Source: Diplolepis rosae (taxonomy: Eukaryota; Arthropoda; Insecta; Hymenoptera; Diplolepididae). From it: a stretch of DNA of 64,000 bases. A program made the translations under genes and the position numbers. The notes beneath the pieces are model-generated. The model worked only from the letters and a program-made list of their open reading frames with translations. It was not told the origin of the DNA and searched no databases. How positions within the stretch are numbered: position 1 is the stretch's first letter; the number at the start of each line of letters is the position of its first letter. This document shows positions 44,696 through 56,089 of this stretch, one piece after another. The stretch covers positions 620,001 to 684,000 of the forward strand of contig JAPYXD010000045.1 in assembly GCA_030998225.1 (NCBI GenBank), read 5' to 3'.

Positions 44696-45287
44696 CACTG
44701 AGAGAAATTTTCGGTCCAAACGACGAAATAGGTTTCGTTGATTCTCGGGACAACGAAAGATGTCTGTTGTATCGACAGAAATGCTAACTTCGTCATATCT
44801 ACAGAAGTATTCTGTTACTGCAACGGAAAATTTTTTGCTGAAGCTGCGGAGTAAAATTCATTGAATACTGAAAAAAAATTCTGATTTACTTTCAATTTAA
44901 AGATTACATTTTGGATATTGCTTTGACGCCAAAAATGGCCGAGAATTGTCGAGAAAAAAAACTTTAATTCTTGTCACCGCTGCAGTACACACACACATGC
45001 GCACATACTTATAAACAGACCGAAAATTCTCAAATGGGGGCCGCTCGGTCGCCTGTTTCCGTCATTTAAGCTGAACTATTAACGATAGTAATTTGGTTGG
45101 ATCAACGAAACAGTTCTTTTGTCACGAAACATAACAGAACAGTCTCGTTGAAATAGCAGACATAGAAGCTTCTGTTATTTCAACGACAGTTTTCCGTTAA
45201 TACAACTGACATTTTCGGTTACTACGACAGAATTTTAATCAACAGAACTTCTTCTGTTATTCCAACAACAGCATATTTCTCTCAGTG
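44696..45287. mobile_element. TA-flanked MITE (CACTGAGAGAAAT ends)
   Basis: CACTGAGAGAAAT at the left and ATTTCTCTCAGTG at the right are a perfect inverted pair with TA outside each (44694-44695, 45288-45289). The interior has scattered 'acgaaa' and 'aacagaa' motifs in both orientations near the ends and no protein. It is 592 bp, the largest of the elements with this end type apart from the one at 5633. Confidence 0.85.
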
Positions 45288-45289
45288 TA

Positions 45290-47694
45290 AAAGAGTAACT
45301 TGATTGAGGACTTGAAGGTATTATATAAGAAAATAAGGTATGTATAACATATGGATGATTATTTGCTTAGCACCCAACTTGAGCATTGACATTTTTCAGA
45401 TTCTCGAAAAAAAAACTTGTCCCACCCTTAAATTTGAAAAAAAATAAAATGGAACTAACTTAAAAGAAAAACGAAAACATTTGTAATTTTCAAATTTAAG
45501 GGTGAAATTTTGAGGGTTTAAAAAACCGTTTAAACCATGAAATTCGTCGTTCAAAAACGAATCGAAAACATTCCGGTCAAAATATTTTGTTTGCCAAAGG
45601 AAAGTAGTTAAGAACATTCGAAATACAGCTTATCTTAACAAGACTAAAAAATTACCCCCTCTATCAATTCCAATTTTCATTTAATTGGAAAGATTGTGGA
45701 GGCTAAAGTACCACGTAATAGAACAAAGTTTTTCCTTAGTTTCAGGTCAATCAGAAAACATCAATATTTTGGCTGGGTTATATATTATTATTTTATATTA
45801 TTTTTTATATTATATATTACAGTCAGAACAAAAATACATCCCAGAAAAAATATTTTGAAAGATTAATTGTTTTAAATTACTTTGTAGTGGACGAAATTTA
45901 TTTTCAATCTTTTTCTGTATGTGCCTTAATAGATTCGGCTGAATCAGTTTTAAGAAAATTCAATTCTTCAAAATTTGTTTGTGAATAATAAGGAAAAACT
46001 TGAAATTAAATTCCACACCTTCTTCATACTTGGTTGTACAATGTGTAGAAAATAGTTGAAAATTGACCGATCTGTTTTAATTTCAAAATATTTATAGACA
46101 AAGTCTAGTAAAATTATGTATAGGGTAGTTGAAAGTAACGACTCCTAAGATCGATCAAGGCTGTTAATAATCAATAAATTAGGCTGAATTCAGGCGTAAA
46201 CACAACGTACATTATGAAATGCCCTACATTCAAATCAAAACATTAAGCAAAAAATTATATTGAATATTTAAAGAAAATTTCATGAGTGTTTTGTGAAGTT
46301 TATTCAATTTATATTCATCGAGAGATTTGAGCATTATTGTGTTATTGCTGTGACAGTAGCAAAACACCGTGACGTAGTAAGCAGGTGCGGCGCCGGAGTC
46401 TACAGTACACTCGAAAACTTGAGTGCTGCCATAAACTAAAATCCTTACTACTTCTAAAATATTGAATACTTCTTCTAAAACTTTCCTAAAATACTTATTA
46501 TCATTATTTTAGTTGTGTAGTAAAGTACTGGTTGCTTTTAAGACTTTCATTAAGTTTAGGAAACTAAAATTTTTTGACTCTGCACAGCTTACCACTGCCA
46601 GGTCAAATGAAAAGCGAGAATGGAAACATTATTAAAGAAAAGTAAATATGAGAGATTTTTTCTGGACCCTAAAGCCAACTAAGAACATCAAAAATATTTG
46701 AATATTTTATGCAATAATCAAAAAGGTAGGATAGTACATAAAATCATGTAAATGTTGCCATTTTTCGACTTTTGGACAGGTTTTTCGAGAATTCCACCAG
46801 TGGGTGATGCCATAACATGAATAAGTGCAATAAAACCTCGTTTTCCCCATTCAAAAATAATATTATACTAAATTTTCATTCATGTTTATCATTTACTGTA
46901 ACGAAAAGTCTCTCAGTTTGAAAATTTTTGAAACTGATGGAGTGAGCACGAGTTAATATTAAAAAAGAATTTAAACTCATTTTTCTAAAAAAAAGACTAT
47001 ATTGGCGTCAATTTGAGTACTAAGAAAGCCTTTACATTTTGTCTAGAGCACGGAGCTGGCACTCTGAAATGGAAATGTACCATATACTGACTAAAGCCGA
47101 GTCGCGGCGCTGGCTGTACTTCAGAACGATAAAATAAAAAGTTCACGCTGAAAATACAATGTTTATTCTATTCTAACGTTAAGAACCTTTTTTTCACAAT
47201 TTTTTGTAAGAAATATAATGCTTGGTGTTTTAAGAGTGCGATGAATAAATAACTGCATGTTGAAAGTTTGAAAAGTATTACTTGTATGAGTTGTTACTAA
47301 TACACTTCTGATGGAGATGCAGAAAATCCATCGCAATTGCTCTAGATTCATTTCGTTTTTCAAGTTCAAACAAAGTCGATAAAACCGAAAGTGAAAGACC
47401 TGTTCCCAATTTCATGAGCAGCAATCCTAAACTTGTTCGGTAAGATCTATTATGTGTAGATCGTATCTTGTCGTTTATGCAATTGAAAACAGAATCAAAA
47501 TCCTTTCTTTAAATCAGTTAAGTTACAATAATCAGTATTTCTGAAATCGCTGTAATTATCGAAATTCAATCTCTTAATATGAGAAACAATATAGCTCACA
47601 TCGTTGAATAAAACTGTCAAAGTATGTATGTATCTCCTTCTCCACAGGAAGATCTCCTTATATCGCCTAGTAGTTCTGCCTAGCGGCTGTAAAT
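45290..47694. other. A+T-rich intergenic DNA with a PLE tail fragment
   Basis: 46658-46705 carries the PLE-type tail ('ggaccctaaagccaactaag' plus 'aatatttgaat') on the plus strand without its array. The remaining ~2.3 kb has no recognised gene, paired ends or RNA gene; the minus frames 45396-45617 and 47163-47369 lack known domains. Confidence 0.35.
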
Positions 47695-47945
47695 GATTTC
47701 GAATTAATTAGTTGAGTTTGAAATTTTTGTCAGTGTCTACATTATCGGCGGATCGCTAGTCGCGTATCAGATAGGATACGTTGTCGGCAGCAGTCCTCGT
47801 AGACAATTTCAAACTTTTATATCGCAAATGATGCAAAAAGATTCAAATTTTAATGAATTAAAAATCTTTCTGTGGAAAAAAAAGACGCCTTCGACTGCGT
47901 TGGGATACGAGTCCAGGTCTTTCGATTACCGGTCGGTCATAATAA
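47695..47945. repeat. Hairpin repeat, copy S4 (left palindrome arm only)
   Basis: It shares the 5' segment ('ctacattatcgg', 'agtcgcgtatcagatagga', 'gtagacaatttcaaac') and the left palindrome arm (GACGCCTTCGACTGCGTTGG) with S1-S3. The right arm is missing after 47930. Confidence 0.6.
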
Positions 47946-48174
47946 TATACATAGCGCAACATAAAGGAAACAGTTGGTGAATAGCTTGCAGATACTTTTT
48001 AAAAAGTTTCTAAATGATTTGTAGATCGTTCTTGAATAGTTTTTAAACAGTTTATAAACACCTTGCAGAGTTTGTAAACGGCTTGTGAATAGATTGTCCA
48101 TACGTTTTGTAAACAAATAGAGTTAATAAATAATAATAAACAGGACTTATATCAGATTGGAGTCTTCATTAGTG

Positions 48175-49570
48175 AGAATTTATTTCTATACAAAATACAA
48201 AGGAGGAAACTTCAAAATTGCCCGCGTGACCGATAAACATTGTGGTACTGTACAAAAAAATTTTTTCTGTAAAATTGCTATAGAGAACCTTAAAGAAACA
48301 TTGTAATAAAATGATATAAATGAATTATTCATGTGAACCTATAAAATTGGTCTAAACTGAATGTAATGAACTGTACAGAAAAAAAAATTTCTATAAAAAT
48401 ACAAAGGAATAAACTTGAACAATTTGGAACGTGTGACCGATGAACATTATGTTAAAAAATGATGTAAAAGAATTGCAAGTTTGAAATTAAAAAATTGGTC
48501 TAAATAACTAAATTTGCTAAAAGGTAAAGCTGTAAAACCTTAATTTGAAAAAAATACCAACAAGAGAGACTTAAAAGTAACACGTGTGACAGATAACAAT
48601 TTTGGTTAACCGATATAAATGAATTGTACAAGTGAAACTATAAAAATGGTCTAAACTAAATGTAAAAAATGTAAAAATGTACAAAAATGTAAAAAAATGT
48701 AAAAAAAACCCTGTACAGAAAAAATTTCCTATAAAAAGACGAAGGAAGAAACTTGAAATTTTGAACGTGTGACCGATGAACATACTGTTAAAAAATGATG
48801 TAAAAAAATTGCAAGTTGGAAATTATAAAATTGGACTAAATAACTAACTTTGCGATACAGTAAAACTGTAACAAAAAAACTGTACAAAAAATTTTTTCTT
48901 TAAAATTACTAAAGAGAACCTTAAAGAAAAGCATGTGTGGCGGATAAACATTGTAATAAAATGATATAAATGAATTATACATGTGAACCTATAAAATGGG
49001 TCTAAACTAAACGTAAATGAACTGTACAGAAAATTTTTTTTTCTATAAAGGTACAAAAGAAGAAACTTGAACAATTTTGAACGTGTGACCGATGAAAATT
49101 CTGTTAAAAATGATGTAAAAGAATTGCAAGTTTGAAATTATAAAATTGATCTAAATAACTAAATTTGCTAAGAAGTAAAACTGTAAAACCTTAATTTGAA
49201 AATAATTACCAACAAGAGAGACTTAAAAGTAGCACGTGTAACAGATAACAATTTTTGTAAACCGATGTAAATGAATTGTACAAGTGAAACTAAAAAATGG
49301 TCTAAAAAATTCGATTTGCAACAATATAAAAAGTACACAAAAATTTAATTCTGTAAAATTACTAAGAAGAGAAAAAAAAATTAATTTAAAAATAGCACAT
49401 GTGACGGATAGACATTGTGGTAAAACGATATAAATGAGTAGTACATGTGAAGTTATGAAATTGGTTTAAAACTAAATGTAAAAAAACCTGTACAGAAAAA
49501 AAAATTTTCTATAAAAATACAAAGGAAGAAACTTAAAAAACTTTAAAAAATTGAACGTGTGACGGATTAA
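48175..49570 (-). repeat. Second tandem array of ~157-bp units (PLE left arm)
   Basis: About nine degenerate units share the array anchor ('gtgaccgataaacattg' variants) near 48222, 48428, 48581, 48764, 48930, 49080, 49232, 49396 and 49552. Divergence between units is higher than in the array at 42.9-44.7 kb. F-rich peptides on the minus strand are not genes. Confidence 0.85.
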
Positions 49571-49578
49571 CATTACGG

Positions 49579-51100
49579 GATAAAAAGTCTAAAACTGCGA
49601 GCTCATCCCAAAAAAACATTGTAAACGAAAACTGACCTGTTATTTTATTAAGTAGACATACAAAACGATGATGAAAAAAAATTGATCCAAGTGACACATA
49701 CAAAATTCCTTTTTTCCTCTTCCTTTTCTTTCGTCGCAAACAAGATAAGCACATAAGTTTTGTAAAAGAACTCTTATCACTAAGGATTTTTCTTCAAACT
49801 GAGTTGCATTTGGAAACAGACTTGGAAAGGGCTTTGTAAAGTAAAGTGGAGGGTGAGGTTTTTTGCTTTGGAGAGTCTTGAATAAAGGAAAAGGACAGAA
49901 AAAAAGTGTGTAAAGATGTCCACAAGATGACCAGAATACTGCGACAAAAGAGGGCTATGAAATTTGAGACGAGTCATAAGAGTCTGTATATAACTGTTAG
50001 AAATTTCCACCAGAATCTCCCGAGACATGTGAATTGTGGTAACGAACGATATAACGTGTGTGTATGTGTGGAAGGATTATATATGCCTTAAAATTATAGC
50101 AGTTAAGAAGAATTATTACAGAATAAAAAGTCTAAAAAACTGCGAACTCATCCCATTAAAATATTACTAAACAAAAACTGACCTGTTATTTTGTTAAGTA
50201 GACGGACGAAACGATGGAGAAAAAAATTAATCGAAGTGACACAATCACAAAATTCCTTTTTTTCTTTCGTCGCGAACAAGATAAGCACATAAGTTTTGTA
50301 AAAGAACTCTTATCACTAAGAATTTTTCTTCAAACTGAGTTGCATTTAGAAACAGACTTGGAAATGGCTTTGTAAAGTAAAGTGGAGGGTGAGGTTTTTT
50401 GCTTTGGAGAGTCTTGGTTAAAGGAAAAGGACAGAAAAAAAGTGTGTAAAGATGTCCACAAGATGACCAGAATACTGCGACAAAAGAGGGCTATGAAATT
50501 TGAGACGAGTCATAAGAGTCTGTATATAACTGTTAGAAATTTCCACCAGAATCTCCCGAGACATGTGAATTGTGGTAACGAACGATATAACGTGTGTGTA
50601 TGTGTGGAAGGATTATATATGCCTTAAAATTATAGCAGTTAAGAAGAATTATTACAGAATAAAAAGTCTAAAAAACTGCGAACTCATCCCATTAAAATAT
50701 TACTAAACAAAAACTGACCTGTTATTTTGTTAAGTAGACGGACGAAACGATGGAGAAAAAAATTAATCGAAGTGACACAATCACAAAATTCCTTTTTTTC
50801 TTTCGTCGCGAACAAGATAAGCACATAAGTTTTGTAAAAGAACTCTTATCACTAAGGATTTTTCTTCAAACTGAGTTGCATTTGGAAACGGACTTGGAAA
50901 GGGCTTTGTAAAGTAAAGTGGAGGGTGAGGTTTTTTGCTTTGGAGAGTCTTGGTTAAAGGAAAAGGAGAGAAAAAAAGTGTGTAAAGATGTCCACAAGAT
51001 GACCAGAATACTGCGACAAAAGAGGGCTATGAAATTTGAGACGAGTCATAAGAGTCTGTATATAACTGTTAGAAATTTCTACCCCGATCTCCCGTAACAT
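49579..51100. repeat. Tandem ~540-bp repeat, 2.8 units
   Basis: Units begin near 49579, 50121 and 50660 (periods 542 and 539) with 'ataaaaagtctaaaa' and are nearly identical. Each carries the same plus-strand frame (KVCKDVHKMTRILRQKRAMK...) and an overlapping open minus frame, so coding sense cannot be decided; the sequence has no domain I recognise. A partial inverted unit is at 53510-54100. The high identity suggests recent amplification. Confidence 0.9.
50382..50627 (+). CDS. Repeated open frame in the ~540-bp unit, function unknown
   Basis: This 81-codon frame (starting MEGEVFCFGESW) is present whole in unit 2, from residue 21 onward at 49906-50091 in unit 1 (which has a stop upstream), and cut short in unit 3. 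It is basic (many K and R) with no membrane segment and no known motif. Because it is embedded in PLE terminal repeats it may be UTR sequence that happens to be open. Identical copies reflect DNA amplification, so they are no evidence of selection. Confidence 0.2.
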   Translation: MEGEVFCFGESWLKEKDRKKVCKDVHKMTRILRQKRAMKFETSHKSLYITVRNFHQNLPRHVNCGNERYNVCVCVEGLYMP

Positions 51101-52106
51101 GTGACTGGGGTTTTTTATTCAGTCACAGTGTCGCGAGATTAAGATTGAAATTAAATTGAGTTGAATGTTCTGATACCTGTATCTGGAAATTATGAAACTT
51201 GTAACAGGAATAATTTTTCGTTTTTTTGGAGTTTTTAATGCAGATACAAAGTGTTAAATGTTCTGCTACCCGTATATGGAATTATGAAACTTGTAACAGA
51301 AATAATTTTACGTTTTGGGAAAATGGAATTTAGTGCAATTACATATACCTTAAATTTTTGTTAAAGTTTTGCAATTTGATGATAAATTATATAAAATTCG
51401 TTTACACTTTGACAGTTTAAAGATACGTTTTTTGAAATCTCAATGTTACGTTACATAATATTTTTTAAAAAATTTGGAAACCGTTTTTTCACAATTTTAA
51501 GATGCCTTCACTAAAAACTATCATAAATGTCGTTAAATCTTAAGTTGACTTTTTAATATATCAATTTTATAAAAAAAAAACCCGAGCATTTACAACATTG
51601 TAAATTTTTTTAAAAATTGACATCAGAAGTGTATTTTCGAATTTAATAAAAGTGTTCATTTTTAAAGTTTTAACTTAATAGTTTAAGAGAGGGAGGTAAA
51701 AAACAGATAGATTTTCTGTGTCTGTTCTTTGATTAACAACATCAGATTTGCTGGCTATATGAGTAATTTCTAATATCATTCGTTTTTTATAATTCCTAGA
51801 TCTGTCAAATATGTTTTCTGCATTAAAAGTGAATTTATGGTCTTGGTTCCAGGCATGTTTAGTTAATGTAGTCCATTCATCAAGGGGATTGAAGACATCT
51901 TTTTTATGTTCGTTAATCCTAGTTTTTAGTGGACGTTTGGTTATACCTATGTAGGATGCAGTGCAACCTGTACAGGGGATATTGTAAACTGATTTAAAAA
52001 AATTGGACAAGTCATTTTCATTTCGCGGGGCAATTTTGATATTAAAGGGTTTGAGAATACCTGACAGTTTTTCAGAAAGCCCTTGTACACATGGCAAAGG
52101 TATATA

Positions 52107-52682
52107 AAGGGTTTCCCAATAAGGGTGATATGTTTTGAAATTGAAAAAAAACACTGAATATTCATTCGGAATTGATCGAAATCTTTTTTATTATATTGGA
52201 TATTCTATGCCATTTATAATTTAAACAATATATCGGCCAAATGTCCCCCGAGACTCTTCTTGCAAACCCGAATGCGTTCAAGCCAATTTTCGATGACTTT
52301 GTGGAGCATTTCTGGTGGTATGGCTGCTATAGCGGCTCGGATATTGGTTTCAAGCTCTCCAATTGTACGCATACGATTTTTAGGCTTAGTATCCAATAGA
52401 GTAAATTCACTCTCCAACTTATCGATTATTCGACGAATTGAGAGCGCGGATGGAGCAGAATGACGACCATATTTTGCACGATATGCTCTTTGAACACCGA
52501 CAAAACTTCTCGAATTTTGATAAAATAATTGGACAATTTCCAAACGTTGTGGAAGCGTGAAACTACTCATGATTAAATGGCAAACCTTACTGATGACAAC
52601 TGACAGCAGACGTCAAAAATTTCAGTTCAAATCAGCCCGATAGGGACATTCAAAATCATATCACCCCTATTGGGAAACCCTG
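52107..52682 (-). mobile_element. TA-flanked DNA transposon deletion derivative inside the PLE
   Basis: The ends AGGGTTTCCCAATAAGGGTG and, reverse complemented, CAGGGTTTCCCAATAGGGGT pair over ~29 bp; TA lies outside each (52105-52106, 52683-52684). It is 576 bp and keeps both ends plus a short fused frame. The repaired PLE frame on removal proves it is an insertion. Confidence 0.9.
52214..52570 (-). CDS. Fused N- and C-terminal remnant of a Tc1/mariner-type transposase
   Basis: This intact 118-codon frame starts MSSFTLPQRLEIVQLFYQNS, the helix-turn-helix start of a transposase group common in insects (DUF4817-like), up to LLDTKPKNRMRTIGELE. It then passes straight to a C-terminal block (IPPEMLHKVIENWLERIRVC ... 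GGHLADILFKL). About 200 central residues with the DDE/D triad are missing by an in-frame deletion, so it cannot be an active transposase, but it could still bind the element's ends. That possibility is inference. The start ATG is the only one in frame and lies 110 bp inside the element. Confidence 0.75.
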   Translation of the reverse strand: MSSFTLPQRLEIVQLFYQNSRSFVGVQRAYRAKYGRHSAPSALSIRRIIDKLESEFTLLDTKPKNRMRTIGELETNIRAAIAAIPPEMLHKVIENWLERIRVCKKSLGGHLADILFKL

Positions 52683-53010
52683 TATTTAGGGTTTTGACCT
52701 GCGGGCTGTATGTGTGTTGTGTGTTGCCTTTGGATGGATGGAGTGTGCATGTATTCTTCTTGTGAAGATCGTTTATTCTGTTTTTTATTACGTGATTAAT
52801 AAAATTGATCGGGTAATTGTTCTTGAGTAAGATAGTTTTTATTTTTTGGATGTTTTCCATGTGAAAAGTTATATGTGATAGAGTAATGCCTTTGTCAACC
52901 AGATGGTTGATCACATTAATTTTATAGTTCAGTGGATGATGTGAATTGAAATTTAGAAGTCGACCAGAACCAGTGGATTTTTGGTACCAGCTAGTCTTAA
53001 TTTTTTTCTT

Positions 53011-53229
53011 ATCTCTGATAATAATAATAAGCTTTCGGAAGAAAGCTATTGTCTTAAGAGGGACTAATATGGCGCCAAAGTGGGGCCATGTGTACGGCGC
53101 GCGGCAAGTTTTTAAACTCAAAGAAAACTAAAGGGTAAAAAAAAAAAGGTGGTGTTAGAAAGGACGGACGTGACACTTCCCTGACTTCCCTGACTTGTGG
53201 CAACCCTGATCCTGCTACGGCCTTTATCA
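53011..53229. other. hAT-type transposon end between PLE fragments
   Basis: On the minus strand 53210-53160 begins CAGGGTTGCCACAAGTCAGG with repeated 'gggaagtcag', a terminus seen in hAT-type elements. The other end was not found. The stretch 53060-53105 is G+C-rich with the palindromic 'ggcgcc'. It separates the truncated PLE RT from the right inverted arm. Confidence 0.4.
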
Positions 53230-54527
53230 TCAAATTGCAAAACTTTAACAAAAATTTCAGGTATATGTAATTGCACTAAATTCCATTTACCCAAAACGTA
53301 AAATTATTTCTGTCACAAGTTTCATAATTCCATATACGGGCAGCAGAACATTTAACACTTTGTATCTGCATTAAAAACTCCAAAAAAACGTAAAATTATT
53401 CCTGTTACAAATTTCATAATTTCCAGATACAGGTATCAGAACATTCAACTCAATTTAATTTCAATCTTAATCTCGCGACACTGTGACTGAATAAAAAACC
53501 CCAGTCACATGTTACGGGAGATCGGGGTAGAAATTTCTAACAGTTATATACAGACTCTTATGACTCGTCTCAAATTTCATAGCCCTCTTTTGTCGCAGTA
53601 TTCTGGTCATCTTGTGGACATCTTTACACACTTTTTTTCTGTCCTTTTCCTTTAACCAAGACTCTCCAAAGCAAAAAACCTCACCCTCCACTTTACTTTA
53701 CAAAGCCATTTCCAAGTCTGTTTCTAAATGCAACTCAGTTTGAAGAAAAATTCTTAGTGATAAGAGTTCTTTTACAAAACTTATGTGCTTATCTTGTTCG
53801 AGACGAAAGAAAAAAAGGAATTTTGTGATTGTGTCACTTCGATTAATTTTTTTCTCCATCGTTTCGTCCGTCTACTTAACAAAATAACAGGTCAGTTTTT
53901 GTTTAGTAATATTTTATTGGCATGAGTTCGCAGTTTTTTAGACTTTTTATTCTGTAATAATTCTTCTTAACTGCTATAATTTTAAGGCATATATAATCCT
54001 TCCACACATACACACACGTTATATCGTTCGTTACCACAATTCACATGTGTCGGGAGATTCTGGTGGAAATTTCTAACAGTTATATACAGACTCTTATGAC
54101 TCGTTTCAAATTTACAGCTTCCACGCATACACACACGTTATATCGTTTTCTACCACAATGTTTATTCGTCACAAGTGCAAATTATTCAAGTTTCTTCCTT
54201 TGTATTTTTACAGGCAAAAAATTTTGCACAGTTTTATTTCGTTTAATTTACTTATTTAAAAAAAATTTTATAGCTGCACATGTGCAATTGATTTATATCG
54301 TTTTACCACAATGTTTATCCGTCACACGTGCAATTTTTTAAGTTTCTTCTCTTTGCATTCTTATAGAAAAAAGATTGTTAGTACATTTTTTATTATTATT
54401 GTTTTTTGTTGTTGTAAATTTAGTTATTTAGACCAGTTTTCTTTCATATCATTTTGCCACAATTTTTATCGGTCACACAGGCAATTTTCAAGTTTCTTCC
54501 TTTGTATTTTTTATAGAAATAAATTCT

Positions 54528-54565
54528 CACTAAAGAAGACTGCAATCTGAGTCGAAACGTTTGAA
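54528..54565 (+). ncRNA. Degenerate hammerhead-like motif (PLE right end)
   Basis: CTAAAGAAGACT, the loop 'gcaatctg', AGTCGAAACG: stem II and the GAAAC box are retained but the CTGATGA box has mutated to CTAAAGA. It is followed by the same tail as at 42.8 kb. Probably inactive. Confidence 0.4.
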
Positions 54566-54635
54566 AACATGAAACTTTGAGTTACATTTTTACTGGACTC
54601 TAAAACCAACTAAAAACATCAACAATATTTGAATA

Positions 54636-55036
54636 GAGGTCTTAAATAACTTGTAAGTAGCCTGTAAATATGTCTATACTTTGTAGATCAGCAGAGTTTT
54701 GTTGGCCATATGAACAGAGAAAACATCAAAAACGTACATTGAATCAACATTTTTCTTAATAATAATTATACGGTAGAAAATACTGCTGAATTTCAATGTG
54801 TGGACAAATGCCTAGAATCATCTCCATGAGCAAGTTTGGTGAATGGGGTAGATTTATAACAGGGTCAATTATTTACTCTTTGCACTCCGTTGTCCCCTCC
54901 GAGGGGACACCGTAGGTAAGGTTCAGGATGGTTCAGAGTGCAAAGGGTTAAAGCATCTGTCAAGCTGCTCGAAATCCCATGTAAAATGCTATCATGAAGC
55001 CCGCGTTTTCTCCTTGATGAAACGCTCATTGGAAAA
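54636..55036. other. Intergenic DNA with a tiny TTAA-type MITE
   Basis: 54874-54947 is bounded by ACTCTTTGCACTC and GAGTGCAAAGGG, with TTAA at 54948-54951 and a decayed TTTA on the left, like a piggyBac-type MITE of ~75 bp that also contains the palindrome 'tcccctccgagggga'. The rest is unassigned. Confidence 0.45.
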
Positions 55037-56083
55037 TCTGCCCGCTTCGCGGGCACATTCTCATCGCGCGCTTCGCGCTCGGTCTTGTGCTCTTCGCATA
55101 CATTTAAGTTTATTTCTTATAATTTAATACTAAAGCTCAAACCAATTTTATAATAATATTTCGGATCTTACATATTTTGGTGAAAAAAATCGAATTTTTT
55201 TAATATTAAGAATCAAAACATAAAATATACATCCTGCCCCGAAATGTCTTAATGAGAATTTGTAAACCTCATTTAGGCAAACAATTTTCCATATAAACGT
55301 TTTTTTTGTATCTCACATATTTTGTCTAAAAAATGGATTTTTTGAATTTTAAACGTATTTTTTGGAATTGAAACGAAAAATATATGTTTTATCAGAAACT
55401 GCGTCAGACAAAATTTGTAGATCTTTTTAAAACGAACAACTTTGTATTCTTACGTTTTTCTCGTATTTTACATATTATTGTTAAAAATTTGAATTTTGGA
55501 ATTTCAATATTTTTTTTTTTAAATTAAAAAGAAAAATATGCATCTTATGAAAAAATGTTACAATTCAAATTTGTAGGACTTTATGTAGAAAATAATATTG
55601 TATCATAACGTTTTTTCGTATCTCGTATAATTTAACTGGAAAATGGAATTTTGATATTGACTTTTTTTGAATTTGAATATGCTGTAACATTTCTAATTTT
55701 GATTTAATCAAAAAATGTTATCAGGATAATTTGTAGAGATTTATGAGCACTATCAAAAACTAGTATTGAAATTTTTTATTTTTTCAAAAAATTATTTTCA
55801 AAAACACAAAAGTAGTGCTCAATCCCTCAATTTTGATTGGATGTGGCTGGTTAACGAACTTGTCCTTACTTTTTCGGCTCCGATAAAGTTTCCCCAAGCT
55901 CAATTCAATCTGATAATTCTATCGAGAGTTATGCCGCACACGACCTACAGACAGACAGACAGACACTTTCGTAAAAACCATTTTTTCTGACTCAGGGGGT
56001 CTCAAAACGTAAAGATTTGATGAAAATTTCGAAAGTCATTTTTCACATAAAACCAATACCTTCTCATCCATGATGAGAATGTA
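55037..56083 (+). repeat. Repeat family A, copy A4
   Basis: The 5' end is A/TCTGCCCGCTTCGCGGGC and the 3' end 'ttctcatccatgatgagaat'; most of the body matches A2. About 330 bp of the 5' third (equivalent to 11850-12230, including the second G+C-rich palindrome cluster) is deleted. The CAGA run has only about four units. It abuts a mariner at 56084-56090, suggesting insertion at the mariner's 5' edge with loss of the mariner's left end. Confidence 0.8.
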
Positions 56084-56089
56084 AAAAAT

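Larger units (their letters stand above)
51675..53010 (-). pseudogene. Penelope-like reverse transcriptase end with GIY-YIG endonuclease
   Basis: On the minus strand the protein enters at TSWYQKSTGSGRLLNFNSHH, the late RT region of PLEs, followed by the usual helical block (INVINHLVDKGITLSHITFH). It is interrupted at 52682-52107 by a TA-flanked transposon. Removal of that element and one TA joins KTLN directly to IPLPCVQGLSEKLSGIL in one frame. The C-terminal GIY-YIG endonuclease follows: YNIPCTGCTASYIGITKRPL...RINEHKKDV, including the Cys pair before YIG that PLEs share and a conserved Asn-Gln-Asp-His stretch. The RT palm and N terminus are absent upstream of 53010. No separate catalytic loss is obvious in the nuclease part. 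Confidence 0.9.
48130..54635 (-). mobile_element. Penelope-like element with long inverted arms
   Basis: The overall plan is symmetric. From the left: a hammerhead remnant (48140-48175, minus), a ~157-bp array (48175-49570), ~540-bp tandem units (49579-51100), a 280-bp block (51105-51390), then the PLE coding remnant (51675-53010, minus). Then come the same 280-bp block inverted (53230-53510), part of the ~540-bp unit inverted (53510-54100), three array units inverted (54110-54530) and a hammerhead remnant and tail (54528-54635, plus). Terminal repeats of Penelope elements are known in direct or inverted orientation; here they are inverted and internally amplified on one side. The 5' part of the RT is missing. 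Confidence 0.7.
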
